This document shows positions 15,705-24,375 of a stretch of DNA of 55,225 nucleotides, piece after piece (positions within the stretch are counted from its first letter, which is position 1; each line of letters begins with the position of its first letter). Source of the stretch: Jidongwangia harbinensis. GTDB taxonomy: Bacteria; Actinomycetota; Actinomycetes; Mycobacteriales; Micromonosporaceae. The position numbers and the translations under genes were made by a program. The notes below the pieces were generated by a model. The model ran no database searches. It was not told the origin of the DNA and saw nothing but the letters and a program-made list of their open reading frames with translations. The DNA is taken from positions 1-55,225 of the forward strand of contig NZ_JAIWNC010000047.1 of assembly GCF_020216025.1 (NCBI RefSeq), written 5' to 3'.

Positions 15705-17196
15705 GTGGGTGCAGTCCGACCGTCTCCATCGGGGGCGCCGCCGGGTTGACCGGCCTCTCGCCGGCGTCGGCGGCCACCGTCTCGAACCCCTGCCGTTCCA
15801 TCGTGCCCCACACGGCCTGCCCGCCGCGCCACGCACCGACCGCGCCGCGCACCTGCCACACCGCCAGCACCTGCCGGTAGCCGAAGTTCTCGCCGATCGC
15901 CGCCAGCACCCCGCGCAGCAGGTCGGACCAGCGCCGGTAGCGGTGGAACGACACCTCCTCGATGAACAGCGACACCAGGCTGACCAGCAGGCCGTAGCCG
16001 TACGCGGCCAGGGCGAACTTCCAGGCGAATTCGACGTCCACCGCGCCCACCCACAGGCCGAGCGGCAGCAGGACCAGGGCGGCGAGTTCGACGAACGGCG
16101 CGAGCAGTTCGAACGCCACGTAGTACGGCAGGGCGAGCAGGCCGATCCGGCCGTACCGGGGGTTGCCGATCATGCGGCGGTGTTTGCTCAGGATCTCCGC
16201 GATGCCGCGGTGCCAGCGGCGGCGTTGCCGGCCCAGGACGCTCCAGGTGCTCGGGGCCTCGCTCCAGCTGACCGGTTCGGCGACGAACACGACGCGGTAG
16301 TCGTCGCCGCGTTCGCGCAGGTAGTGGTGCAGGCGTACGACGAGTTCGGCGTCCTCGCCGATGGTGTCGTGCGCCATGCCGCCGACCTTGACGACGAGGT
16401 CGCGGCGGAAGACGCCGAAGGCGCCGGAGATGACCACCAGGCCGCCGAGGCGGGACCAGCCGGTGCGGCCCATCAGGAAGGCGCGCAGGTACTCGACCAC
16501 CTGGATCCGGACCAGCCAGCGGCGCGGCATCCGGACGTCCACGACGCGGCCACCGACCACCTTGCACCCGTTGGCGATGCGGACCACGCCGCCGCACGCG
16601 GCCACCCGCAGCGGGTCGTCACCGAACGGCTTCGCCACCGACAGCAGCGCGTCCGGGTCGAGCACCGAGTCCGCGTCCACCATGCAGATCAGCGGGTGCC
16701 GGGCCAGGTTGATGCCGACGTTGAGCGCGTCGGACTTCCCGCCGTTGGTCTTGCGGACCACGGTGAGCACCTCCGGGTTGTCCCGGGCCACGTGCACGCT
16801 GAGCACCTGGGACCGGTACGGCACCTCGCCCGGCACCACCCGGGGCACCTCGACCAGGTCGAACTTGCGGCGCAGCAGCTCGAACGTGTCGTCGGACGAG
16901 CCGTCGTCGACCACCACGACCTCGAACCGCGGATACCGCAGCGCGGTCATCGCCTGCACCGCGGCCACGATGCCGGCGCCCTCGTTGTGCGCCGGCACGA
17001 TCACCGACACCGGCAGGGTGAGCGGGCTGCGGAACATGTCGTCGGCACCGGCGAACGGGATCCGCCGCAGGTGCCGGATGAACTCCAGCCCGGCCAGCAC
17101 CATCAGCACCAGGTAGCTGCTGTTGAGCGCGATGAAGTACGCGAAGATCCCCCAGTCGGTGATCCGCAGGACGTCCCGCACCAGATCCTCGGTCAT
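15691..17196 (-). CDS. Membrane GT2 glycosyltransferase (processive, hyaluronan/cellulose-synthase-like)
   Basis: The 501-residue enzyme has an N-terminal membrane helix (about 17-40), a GT2 catalytic domain (about 60-335) and three or four C-terminal helices (about 345-430). All processive GT2 motifs are present: Asp97-Asp98 of VVVDDGS, the DAD motif at 174-176 (MVDADS), GED at about 280-282 (TIGEDAEL) and QRRRW at 324-328. It should use a nucleotide sugar on the cytoplasmic side and probably extrudes a polysaccharide; the sugar cannot be told from sequence. Its ATG overlaps the HEAT protein stop (ATGA), and that gene in turn overlaps a receiver gene, so all three are co-translated. Its 3' end overlaps the convergent SDR gene by 14 bp. 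Confidence 0.92.
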   Translation of the reverse strand: MTEDLVRDVLRITDWGIFAYFIALNSSYLVLMVLAGLEFIRHLRRIPFAGADDMFRSPLTLPVSVIVPAHNEGAGIVAAVQAMTALRYPRFEVVVVDDGSSDDTFELLRRKFDLVEVPRVVPGEVPYRSQVLSVHVARDNPEVLTVVRKTNGGKSDALNVGINLARHPLICMVDADSVLDPDALLSVAKPFGDDPLRVAACGGVVRIANGCKVVGGRVVDVRMPRRWLVRIQVVEYLRAFLMGRTGWSRLGGLVVISGAFGVFRRDLVVKVGGMAHDTIGEDAELVVRLHHYLRERGDDYRVVFVAEPVSWSEAPSTWSVLGRQRRRWHRGIAEILSKHRRMIGNPRYGRIGLLALPYYVAFELLAPFVELAALVLLPLGLWVGAVDVEFAWKFALAAYGYGLLVSLVSLFIEEVSFHRYRRWSDLLRGVLAAIGENFGYRQVLAVWQVRGAVGAWRGGQAVWGTMERQGFETVAADAGERPVNPAAPPMETVGLHPPTRG

Positions 17197-18308
17197 GCGG
17201 TGGTCACCAGCCGGCCGGGCGACGTGATCGCCGCCAGGGCGAGCGCCTCGCGGGCGTGCGCGACCCCGGAGGACGGGCGGGCGTGCGCGCCGATGCCGTT
17301 CGCCCGCGCCCGGTTCGCCTCCTCGTCGAGCAGTTCCTGCAGGGCCCGCAGCCCGGCCGGGCCGAGCCGGCGCAGCGCCTGCGCGGCCTCGTGCGCGACC
17401 CGGTACGCGTCGTCGTGCACCAGCTCGATCAGCGCCGGCACGGCCGTCGGGGAACCGAGGTCGCCGAGGGCCCGGGCGGCGGCGGCCCGCAGCTCGGTGG
17501 GCCGGGCCGGGGCGAGGGCGGCGGTGAGCGGTTCCACGGCGGACCGGGTGCCGAACCGTCCGAGGCTGGCGGCGGCGGACACGCGTACCTCGGGCACCGG
17601 GTCCTCCCGCAGCACCCGGGACACCCGCGGCAGCGACCCGGCGGCGCCGAGCAGGCCGAGCGCGTCCAGGCAGACCACCCGTACCCGGGCCTCGGGGTGG
17701 TCCAGCGCCGCGGAGAGGGTGACCTCGGTCTCCGGGCCGAGTTGCACCAGGGTGTGGGTGACCAGCAGCGACGGCACCTGATCGGGCTGGTCCAGGCTGG
17801 CGATCAGGCGCCAGGCGGCGGCCGGGTCGCCGATCCGGCCGAGTGCCCGGACCGCGACCACGCGCACCTCGCTGTGCCGGTCGGTGAGCAGGCGGCACAG
17901 GTCCGGCACGGCCTGCCGCAGTTCCAGGTCGCCGAGGATCTGCGCGGCCCGGGCACGCCGCACCGCGCTGCGCGAGCGCAGGTCACGCAGCGCGGCGCGG
18001 GCGGTGCCGCGACGCAGGAAGACCGACACCAGGCCCAGGTGCGCCTCGCCGCGCAGCTTGCCGAGCAGGCTCAGCGCCGCGGGTTCGGCGGCGGACCAGG
18101 CGTCGTCGCCGATGGCGACCAGCTCGTCGCCACCGGTCTCGCCGTTGTCCGCGACGAAGGCGAGCAGCGCGCGGCGCGGCCCGGCGGCCAGGGCCGCCCG
18201 CCGGCTCTCCCGGACGTGCCGGGCCAGCCGGACCACGACGATGCCGGCGGTCATGCCCACGACCACCGCGGCGAGCACGATCAGGGTGATCTCGAACAGG
18301 TCGGACAT
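17193..18308 (-). CDS. HEAT-repeat protein with N-terminal membrane anchor
   Basis: The 371-residue protein has one N-terminal transmembrane helix (about 5-27, FEITLIVLAAVVVGMTAGIVVVRL). Cytoplasmic alpha-helical repeats follow from about 65 to 345, of HEAT/PBS-lyase type, for example AVPDLCRLLTDRHSEVRVVAVRALGRIGD and AVPALIELVHDDAYRVAHEAAQALRRLG. HEAT solenoids are protein-protein scaffolds. The gene sits between a single-domain response regulator (TGATG overlap) and a glycosyltransferase (ATGA overlap). The inference is that it links receiver phosphorylation state to the synthase at the membrane. No enzymatic motif is visible. Confidence 0.88.
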   Translation of the reverse strand: MSDLFEITLIVLAAVVVGMTAGIVVVRLARHVRESRRAALAAGPRRALLAFVADNGETGGDELVAIGDDAWSAAEPAALSLLGKLRGEAHLGLVSVFLRRGTARAALRDLRSRSAVRRARAAQILGDLELRQAVPDLCRLLTDRHSEVRVVAVRALGRIGDPAAAWRLIASLDQPDQVPSLLVTHTLVQLGPETEVTLSAALDHPEARVRVVCLDALGLLGAAGSLPRVSRVLREDPVPEVRVSAAASLGRFGTRSAVEPLTAALAPARPTELRAAAARALGDLGSPTAVPALIELVHDDAYRVAHEAAQALRRLGPAGLRALQELLDEEANRARANGIGAHARPSSGVAHAREALALAAITSPGRLVTTA

Positions 18309-18682
18309 CAGCGGCCCACCTGCAGCAGCGCCGACTGGACCCGTTCCAGCAGCGCCCGCGGGCTGAACGGTTTGACGACGTAGTCGGTGGCCCCGGCCGC
18401 GTAGGCCTGTTCGAGATCCTGCGGACGGGCCCGGGCGGTCAGCATGATGATCGGCACCTCGGTCGGCAGCGGCCCGGCACGCAGTTCGCGGCAGACCTCG
18501 AGCCCGGACATGCGGGGCATCCGGACGTCCAGGATGACCAGGTCGGGTGAGTGCCGGCGGGCCGCGTCGAGCGCGCTGAGGCCGTCGGCGGCCTCGACCA
18601 CCCGCAGCCCGGCCCGGACCAGCTTGAAGGACACCAGTTGCCGGATGTCCGGGTCGTCCTCGACGAGAAGGATGGTGCTCAC
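18308..18682 (-). CDS. Single-domain response regulator (receiver only)
   Basis: The 124-residue CheY-like receiver has acidic pocket ED-D (8-10), phospho-acceptor Asp52 (VILDVRMP), Thr82 (IIMLTA) and Lys104 (YVVKPFSP). No output domain follows, so it must act by protein contact. The GTG start follows GGAGGGAGCGGGAAGCG. It is the first gene of the receiver-HEAT-glycosyltransferase operon, and a histidine kinase gene starts divergently 131 bp away and is the likely partner. It is clearly paralogous to the receiver encoded at 23720-24094. Confidence 0.95.
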   Translation of the reverse strand: MSTILLVEDDPDIRQLVSFKLVRAGLRVVEAADGLSALDAARRHSPDLVILDVRMPRMSGLEVCRELRAGPLPTEVPIIMLTARARPQDLEQAYAAGATDYVVKPFSPRALLERVQSALLQVGR

Positions 18683-18813
18683 CGCTTCCCGCTCCCTCCG
18701 CCGGTCCGCCCAATATATCCGTTATCAACCGATGCGACCCGGGCAACGGTAGCAATGCCGCAACCCTGGGAGGTGCTGCTCAAGCCGCATGCCCCGGGTC
18801 CGATAGAGGCACC

Positions 18814-20475
18814 GTGGATATCAGCGGGGTGATGCGCGTGCCCGGTCGGCGCGGAGCGGCCCTGGCACTCGCGGTCCTGATGCTCGGGCTGACCGCCGGC
18901 GGCGTCGCCACCGGCGGCGTCGCGCTCGCCGAGGACCGCGCCCAGGCCGCCGACCTGGCCCGGCGCTCCGGCGCCGTGCACGCCGCGCTGACCACCACGA
19001 TGCAGCGGTACGCCGACACGATGCACGACCTCGCGGCCCGCACCGCCACCGGACCGGACCCCGCCACCGCCGTCGCCGCGGTGGCCGCCGACCGGTTGCC
19101 CGGCGCGTACCAACTGCTGATCATCGGCGCCGACCGCGCGGTGCACCACCGCCGGGTCCTCGACGGCACCACCCCGCCCGACCAGCCGCGGCTGCGCCCC
19201 GGACCGGACCTGCTCCGCGCCCTGGACCAGGCCCGCGCCAGCGGCCGCCTGGTCGCCGGTCCGCCGCACCTGCTGCTCGCCGACCTCCCGCTGCCACCGG
19301 CCCGCCGCCAACCGGCGTTCGAGCTGGCCGCACCGCAACCCGGCCCGCGGGCCGGGTGGGTCGTGGTCAGCATCCGCGCCCGCGACCTGCTGGACGCGGC
19401 GCTGCACGGCGCCGGCGTCTCCGGCGTCTCGGTCGCCCTGACCGCCGCCGGCGCCGGCCAGGTCGCCCACTGGTCCGACGGTCCCCCGGCCCGGGCCGCC
19501 GCGATCACCGCCGACCTCGGTGTCGCGGGCCAGTCCTGGCAGGTCACCGTGCACGCCACCACCCCGTCGGACGGCGCCGGCCCGGCCACCGCCCCGCTGA
19601 CCATGCTGGCCGCCGCCGCGGTCAGCACGCTCGCCGCACTGATCGTCCTGGTCGTCACGGCCGCGCACCGGGCCGCCGCGGCCCGCGCCCGGGCCGACCG
19701 TGCCGGGCGCACCGCCGCCGAGCGCCGCGCCGAGCAGGCCGAGCAGGCCGCCCGGGACCGGGAGGCGGAACTCACCGGGCTCGCCACGACCGCCGCGGAG
19801 AGCCTGCACGCCCCGCTGCACGCCATCGCCGGCTTCACCGAACTGCTCCGCGACGAGACGCCCGGGCTGGGCGAGGCGTCACACGGGTTCCTGGACCGCA
19901 TCGAGCAGAGCACCACCCGGATGCTGCGGGTGGTCGACGAACTGCGCGCGTACACCGACACCATGGACCAGGCGCTGCGGCCGGAACCGGTCGACACCGA
20001 GCGGCTGACCCTGGAGGTCGTCGCCGCCCACCTGGACACCCACACCGGCACCCGGCCCAGCATCGACGTCGGCGAGCTGCCGGTGGTCACCGCGGACGCG
20101 GCGCTGCTGCGCCAGGTGCTGGAACACCTGGTGGACAACGCGGTGCGCTTCGTGCGGCACGACACCGCCGCCCGGGTACGGATCAGCGCCGCCGAGGCCG
20201 GCCCCGGATGGTGGCGGATCGAGGTAGCCGACCGCGGCATCGGCGTACCCGAGGAGCACCGCGCTCGCATCTTCGCGCCGTTCCACCGCGCGCCCGCCGC
20301 CGACGGCTATCCGGGCACCGGGCTGGGGCTGGCGGTGTGCCGCCGGATCGTGGACATGCACGGCGGCGAGATCGGCGTGACCGCGAACCCGGGCGGCGGC
20401 AGCGTCTTCGCGTTCACCGTCTCGGCCACCGGCGTGACGGTCCCGGACGCACTGCCTGCGTTGAGCGCGTTCTAA
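18814..20475 (+). CDS. Membrane sensor histidine kinase
   Basis: The 553-residue kinase has a transmembrane helix at about 13-38, an extracytoplasmic sensor of about 220 residues with no domain I can name with confidence (vaguely CHASE-like), and a second helix at about 263-290. A coiled coil follows (about 290-325), then a HisKA domain with His332 (ESLHAPLHAIAGF) and an HATPase with LVDNAVRF, DRGIGVP and GTGLGLAV. The start could be GTG 18814 (GAGG upstream) or ATG 18832. It diverges from the receiver-HEAT-glycosyltransferase operon and probably phosphorylates that receiver. Confidence 0.9.
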   Translation: MDISGVMRVPGRRGAALALAVLMLGLTAGGVATGGVALAEDRAQAADLARRSGAVHAALTTTMQRYADTMHDLAARTATGPDPATAVAAVAADRLPGAYQLLIIGADRAVHHRRVLDGTTPPDQPRLRPGPDLLRALDQARASGRLVAGPPHLLLADLPLPPARRQPAFELAAPQPGPRAGWVVVSIRARDLLDAALHGAGVSGVSVALTAAGAGQVAHWSDGPPARAAAITADLGVAGQSWQVTVHATTPSDGAGPATAPLTMLAAAAVSTLAALIVLVVTAAHRAAAARARADRAGRTAAERRAEQAEQAARDREAELTGLATTAAESLHAPLHAIAGFTELLRDETPGLGEASHGFLDRIEQSTTRMLRVVDELRAYTDTMDQALRPEPVDTERLTLEVVAAHLDTHTGTRPSIDVGELPVVTADAALLRQVLEHLVDNAVRFVRHDTAARVRISAAEAGPGWWRIEVADRGIGVPEEHRARIFAPFHRAPAADGYPGTGLGLAVCRRIVDMHGGEIGVTANPGGGSVFAFTVSATGVTVPDALPALSAF

Positions 20476-20481
20476 GCTGGC

Positions 20482-21693
20482 GTGATGGTGGGTCAGGCGA
20501 GCAGGCTCAGGAACGTCCGGTACGACATCCGCGGGCCGGTGCTGCGCCGCGCACAGGAGCTGGAGAGCGCCGGCCACCGGATCCTCAAGCTCAACCTGGG
20601 CAACCCGGCGCCGTGGGGGCTCAACGCCCCGGAGCCGATCATGGCGGACGTGGTGCACAACCTGGGCGACGCGCAGGGCTACAGCGACGCCCGGGGGATC
20701 TACTCGGCCCGGGTCGCGGTCGCGCAGTATTACCAGACGCTCGGCGTACGCGACGTGCAGCCGGACGACGTGCTGCTCGGCAACGGCGTCTCCGAGCTGA
20801 TCGTGATGTCGCTGCAGGCGCTGCTGAACACCGGCGACGAGGTCCTGGTGCCGAGCCCGGACTACCCGCTGTGGACCGGCGCGGTGACGCTCTGCGGAGG
20901 CCGCGCGGTGCACTACCGCTGCCTGTCGGAGCAGGGCTGGGAACCGGACCTGGAGCACGTCGCCGCGCAGATCACGCCGAACACCCGGGCGCTGGTGATC
21001 ATCAATCCGAACAATCCGACCGGCGCGGTGTACTCCCGCGAGACGCTGCTCGGCCTGCTCGACATCGCCCGCCGCCACGACCTGCTGGTGCTGGCCGACG
21101 AGATCTACGACAAGATCCTGTACGACGACGCCCGGCACGAGTGCACGGCGGCGCTCGCCCCGGACCTGCTGGTGCTGACCATGGGCGGGCTGTCGAAGAC
21201 GTACCGGGCGGCCGGGTTCCGTTCCGGCTGGCTGGCCGTGTCCGGCCCGCGGAACCTGGCCGAGGAATACCTGGAAGGGCTGCAGCTGCTCGCCAACATG
21301 CGGCTCTGCCCGAACGTGCCGGCGCAGCACGCGGTGCAGACCGCGCTGGGCGGCTACCAGAGCATCAACGAGCTGATCCGGCCCGGCGGACGCCTCTACG
21401 AACAGCGCGACCATGCCTGGCGCAAGCTGACCGCCATCCCGGGGGTGGACTGCGTCAAGCCGCGCGGCGCGCTGTACCTGTTCGCCCGGCTCGACCCCGA
21501 GGTGCACAAGATCCGCGACGACCAGAAGATGATCGTCGACCTGCTCGAACAGCAGTTGATGCTGCTGTCCCACGGCACCGGGTTCAACCTGCCCACCACC
21601 GATCACCTGCGCATGGTGTTCCTGGCGCCGGTCGACGTCCTGGACGACGCGACCGACCGGCTGGCCCGGTTCCTCTCCACCTACCGGCAGTAG
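20482..21693 (+). CDS. Pyridoxal-phosphate aminotransferase, class I/II (alanine aminotransferase AlaA-like)
   Basis: The 403-residue fold-type I aminotransferase begins VRYDIRGPVLRRAQELE, as in AlaA-type glutamate-pyruvate aminotransferases. It has LNLGNPAPWGL, INPNNPTGAVYS, ADEIYDKI and the PLP lysine Lys239 in GGLSKTYRAAGFRSGW. The C-terminal FNLPTTDHLRMVFLAP matches the AlaA group. Start is GTG 20482 or ATG 20485. It begins 6 nt after the kinase stop, so it is probably co-transcribed, although a metabolic link to the kinase is not obvious. It may supply alanine for peptidoglycan or general nitrogen metabolism. Confidence 0.9.
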   Translation: MMVGQASRLRNVRYDIRGPVLRRAQELESAGHRILKLNLGNPAPWGLNAPEPIMADVVHNLGDAQGYSDARGIYSARVAVAQYYQTLGVRDVQPDDVLLGNGVSELIVMSLQALLNTGDEVLVPSPDYPLWTGAVTLCGGRAVHYRCLSEQGWEPDLEHVAAQITPNTRALVIINPNNPTGAVYSRETLLGLLDIARRHDLLVLADEIYDKILYDDARHECTAALAPDLLVLTMGGLSKTYRAAGFRSGWLAVSGPRNLAEEYLEGLQLLANMRLCPNVPAQHAVQTALGGYQSINELIRPGGRLYEQRDHAWRKLTAIPGVDCVKPRGALYLFARLDPEVHKIRDDQKMIVDLLEQQLMLLSHGTGFNLPTTDHLRMVFLAPVDVLDDATDRLARFLSTYRQ

Positions 21694-21712
21694 GCGGCGG
21701 CCGGCGGGCCGG

Positions 21713-23710
21713 TCAATCGGTGCGCACCGGCAGGCGGACGGTGACGGTGGTGCCGACGTTCTCGGCGGACCGCACCCCGACCGAGCCGCCGTGGTTCTCC
21801 ACGATCGCGGCGACGATGGCCAGACCCAGACCGGTGCCCGGGATCGCCTGGTGGATCGCGTTGGTGGCCCGGAAGAACCGGCCGAACAGCCCCGGCTGCT
21901 CGGCGTCCGGAACACCCATGCCGGTGTCCGCGACCGCGATCACCACCTCGTCCTCCTCCCGGCGGGCGGTAACCGTGACCGTGCCCTCCGGCGGGGTGAA
22001 CTTCACCGCGTTGGTGAGCAGGTTCATCAGTACCCGGTCCAGCTGGTCCGGATCGGCCTGCAGCCCGAGCGGGCGCTGCACCTCGGTGTACAACCCGACC
22101 GACGCCTTGGCCGCCACCGGTGAGATCGCGGCCAGCGCGCCGTCGACCACCGCGCCCACCTCGACGTCGCGCGTCGAGGTACGGAATCCGCCGGACTCGA
22201 TCCGGGACAGGGTGAGCAGGTCCTCGATCAGTTCCCGGAGACGGCGGGTGTTGCGGCTGATCACCTCCAGCATCCGCCGCTGCGCATCGGTCAGGTCACC
22301 GGCCTCCGCGTCCTGCAGCAGTTCCAGGTAGCCGGCGATGCTGGTCAGCGGCGTCCGCAGCTCGTGCGAGACGGTGGACATCAGATCGGTCTTGACGGTG
22401 TCCAGCTCCTGCAACCGGGCCACCAGGTGCTGCTCCTGCTCGTACAGCCGGGCGTAGTGGACGCCGCGCCCCAGGTCGGCGGCGACCGACTCGGCGAGCC
22501 GGACGTCGACCGGCGTCCACGCCGGGCCGTTGTCCCGGATCAGGGTGAGCGCCCCGATCAGATCGCTGCCCGCGCTCACCGCGACCGTGAGGACGTGCCC
22601 GTGGCCGGTGGGGTTGCCGGCGCGCAGTTCGATCTCCGGCGGGCGGGCGTCGCCGGCCGGTGCCGGGTCGTCGGTGTACCAGACGTCGCCGCTGCGCAGC
22701 CAGCCGAGATCGCAGCCGGCCAGCTCGGTCAGCGGGCCGCCGTCGTGCTCGTCACGCAGGCTGGCGGCCGGCGGCACCTCGGTCTCCGCGGGCGCCATCC
22801 GGACCAGCACGTGGTCCGCGTCGAGCGTGCCGGCCAGGCCGTCGATCGCCTCCCGGATCGCGTCGTCCACGGCCAGGTGCGCCCGGATCCGGTAACCGAG
22901 CCGGCGGGCCTCGTCCCGCAGCCGGGCGGTCCGCTGTTCGGCGTGGCGGACCCGGGCGCTCTCGTCGGCCTGGGTGTTGACCGCGTCCGCCACCGCGCGG
23001 ATCTCCGCCGGGCCGTCCTCGGGGTCGGCGCGGGCCTCGTGCTCGCCGGCCCGCATCCGGTCCAGCACGGCGACCAGCTGACCCAGCGGTCCGGTGATCC
23101 GCCGGGTGGTCCGGGCGGCCGTGGTCGCCGCCAGCGCCGCGGCCAGCAGCGTCACCACGGCCAGCGTCACCATGGTGAACCGGCTCAGCGAGGCGCTGCG
23201 CTCCTGCAGGCGGTCGGCCCGGGCCTGCAGGCGGTCGTCGAACTGGTCGTTCGCGGTCAGGAAGTCCTGGAACAGCGGGCGGCCGGCGGCGACGTACCGG
23301 ATCGCGGCGTCGCTGCGCGGTGCCGCCTGGCGCTGCACCTCGGCGTGGGTCCACCAGATGTCGGCCCGCGCCACCTGGCCGTCCACCGCCTGCCGTTCCT
23401 CGCTGGTGGCCAGCCGGCGCAGCTCGATCACCGCCACCGTGTAGTCGGCCCGGGCGACGTGGTACGTGTCGAGCTGCGCGCTGTCGCCGGTCAGCAGGTA
23501 GCCGCGCACCCCGCGCTGGCCGTCCGCGAGCACCCCGCGCAGGTGCGCGTTGGCCAGTTGCAGCGGCTGCACGTGGTTGGACAGCTGGTCGACCACCCGG
23601 TGCTGGATCAGCACGGTGGTCATCTCGGCCAGGCCCGCGCCGACGATCAGCAGGACCAGCGCGGCAAACGCTCTGGTCAGCAGATGCCCGACGGACCGGT
23701 CACGTTGCAT
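21713..23710 (-). CDS. CHASE3-HAMP-GAF sensor histidine kinase
   Basis: The 665-residue kinase has a membrane helix at about 8-33, a CHASE3-like extracytoplasmic four-helix region (about 38-180; QLANAHLRGVLADGQRGVRG and GYLLTGD), a second helix (about 180-205), HAMP (about 203-255) and a GAF-like domain (about 275-430). HisKA carries His449 (STVSHELRTPLTSIAGYLELL), and the HATPase has LLTNAVKF, DTGMGVP and GTGLGLAI. It is the second gene after a single-domain receiver (9 nt gap, same strand) and thus forms a two-component pair without a DNA-binding output. Confidence 0.93.
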   Translation of the reverse strand: MQRDRSVGHLLTRAFAALVLLIVGAGLAEMTTVLIQHRVVDQLSNHVQPLQLANAHLRGVLADGQRGVRGYLLTGDSAQLDTYHVARADYTVAVIELRRLATSEERQAVDGQVARADIWWTHAEVQRQAAPRSDAAIRYVAAGRPLFQDFLTANDQFDDRLQARADRLQERSASLSRFTMVTLAVVTLLAAALAATTAARTTRRITGPLGQLVAVLDRMRAGEHEARADPEDGPAEIRAVADAVNTQADESARVRHAEQRTARLRDEARRLGYRIRAHLAVDDAIREAIDGLAGTLDADHVLVRMAPAETEVPPAASLRDEHDGGPLTELAGCDLGWLRSGDVWYTDDPAPAGDARPPEIELRAGNPTGHGHVLTVAVSAGSDLIGALTLIRDNGPAWTPVDVRLAESVAADLGRGVHYARLYEQEQHLVARLQELDTVKTDLMSTVSHELRTPLTSIAGYLELLQDAEAGDLTDAQRRMLEVISRNTRRLRELIEDLLTLSRIESGGFRTSTRDVEVGAVVDGALAAISPVAAKASVGLYTEVQRPLGLQADPDQLDRVLMNLLTNAVKFTPPEGTVTVTARREEDEVVIAVADTGMGVPDAEQPGLFGRFFRATNAIHQAIPGTGLGLAIVAAIVENHGGSVGVRSAENVGTTVTVRLPVRTD

Positions 23711-23719
23711 CGGACGCGA

Positions 23720-24094
23720 TCAGGCGCGGGTCCGGCTCAGCAGCGCCTGTATCCGGGAGACCAGTTCACGCGGGCTGAACGGTTTGGTCACGTAGTCGTC
23801 GGCGCCGGCGCTGAACCCGCCTTCGACGTCCTGTTCCTGCACCCGCGCGGTGAGCATGATGATCAGCATGTCCGCGGTGGCCGGCTCTCCGCGCAGGATC
23901 CGGCAGACGTCGATGCCGGACAGCCCGGGCATGGACACGTCCAGCACGGCGAGCGCCGGATGGCGCAGCGCGGCCTGTTCCACCGCGGCCGGCCCGTCGC
24001 CGACCGCGATCACCTCGAAACCGGCCTGTTCCAGCTTGAAGGCCACCAGATCACGGATGTCGGCGTCGTCGTCGGCGACCAGCACCACCGTCAC
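23720..24094 (-). CDS. Single-domain response regulator (receiver only)
   Basis: The 124-residue CheY-like receiver has acidic DDD (8-10), Asp52 (VLDVSMPGLSG), Thr82 (IIMLTA) and Lys104 (YVTKPFSP). It is the same length as the receiver at 18308-18682 and similar to it through most of its length, so the two are paralogues about 5 kb apart. The GTG start follows GGGGGAAGCC. The kinase gene follows immediately. The absence of an output domain implies signalling by protein-protein contact or a phosphorelay. Confidence 0.94.
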   Translation of the reverse strand: MTVVLVADDDADIRDLVAFKLEQAGFEVIAVGDGPAAVEQAALRHPALAVLDVSMPGLSGIDVCRILRGEPATADMLIIMLTARVQEQDVEGGFSAGADDYVTKPFSPRELVSRIQALLSRTRA

Positions 24095-24198
24095 GGCTTC
24101 CCCCTACGCTCGGTTCGTAGCTGCAGCCACTGAATAGCACATTATCTGGACATTCCGGTCCGGCGCGGCAGATCACTGGCATCGGGCCGGGGCTGGCG

Positions 24199-24216
24199 CG
24201 GCCGGCACGCCGGCCG
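24199..24216. repeat. Perfect 8-2-8 palindrome upstream of the trp leader
   Basis: CGGCCGGC-AC-GCCGGCCG is an exact inverted repeat 12 nt upstream of the leader-peptide ATG. It could be an operator or part of the leader RNA. In DNA this GC-rich, a short perfect palindrome is only weak evidence of function. Confidence 0.35.
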
Positions 24217-24228
24217 TAAACTCCCGCC

Positions 24229-24291
24229 ATGCACGCGCACCGGAACCAGTGGTGGCCCGCCTCACCGGCGGCCACACCCACCCGCGCGTAA
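24229..24291 (+). CDS. trpL: trp leader peptide (20 aa, tandem Trp codons)
   Basis: A 20-codon reading frame, ATG to TAA, contains two adjacent TGG codons at positions 8-9 (RNQWWPAS). It lies 84 nt upstream of the fused anthranilate synthase gene and is followed by a perfect terminator hairpin. Tandem Trp codons in a short frame before a terminator and a TrpE gene are the signature of ribosome-mediated transcription attenuation. A second hairpin (GTGGCC...GGCCAC, 24252-24275) overlaps the Trp codons and fits the pause structure. The peptide is a sensor of Trp-tRNA charging rather than a functional protein. Confidence 0.88.
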   Translation: MHAHRNQWWPASPAATPTRA

Positions 24292-24304
24292 CGTCAGCAC
24301 ACCG

Positions 24305-24331
24305 CGGCCGCCTCCCCGAGGCGGCCGTTTT
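24305..24331 (+). terminator. Attenuator terminator of the trp leader
   Basis: CGGCCGCCT-CCCCG-AGGCGGCCG forms a perfect 9-bp stem with a 5-nt loop, directly followed by TTTT. U-tracts are rare in this genome, which strengthens the call. It lies between the leader peptide and the anthranilate synthase gene and should stop transcription when charged tryptophanyl-tRNA is plentiful. Confidence 0.9.
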
Positions 24332-24375
24332 CGCATGGTCCGGCCTCGGCGGCGCCGCTCGAGGAAAGAGGACCC

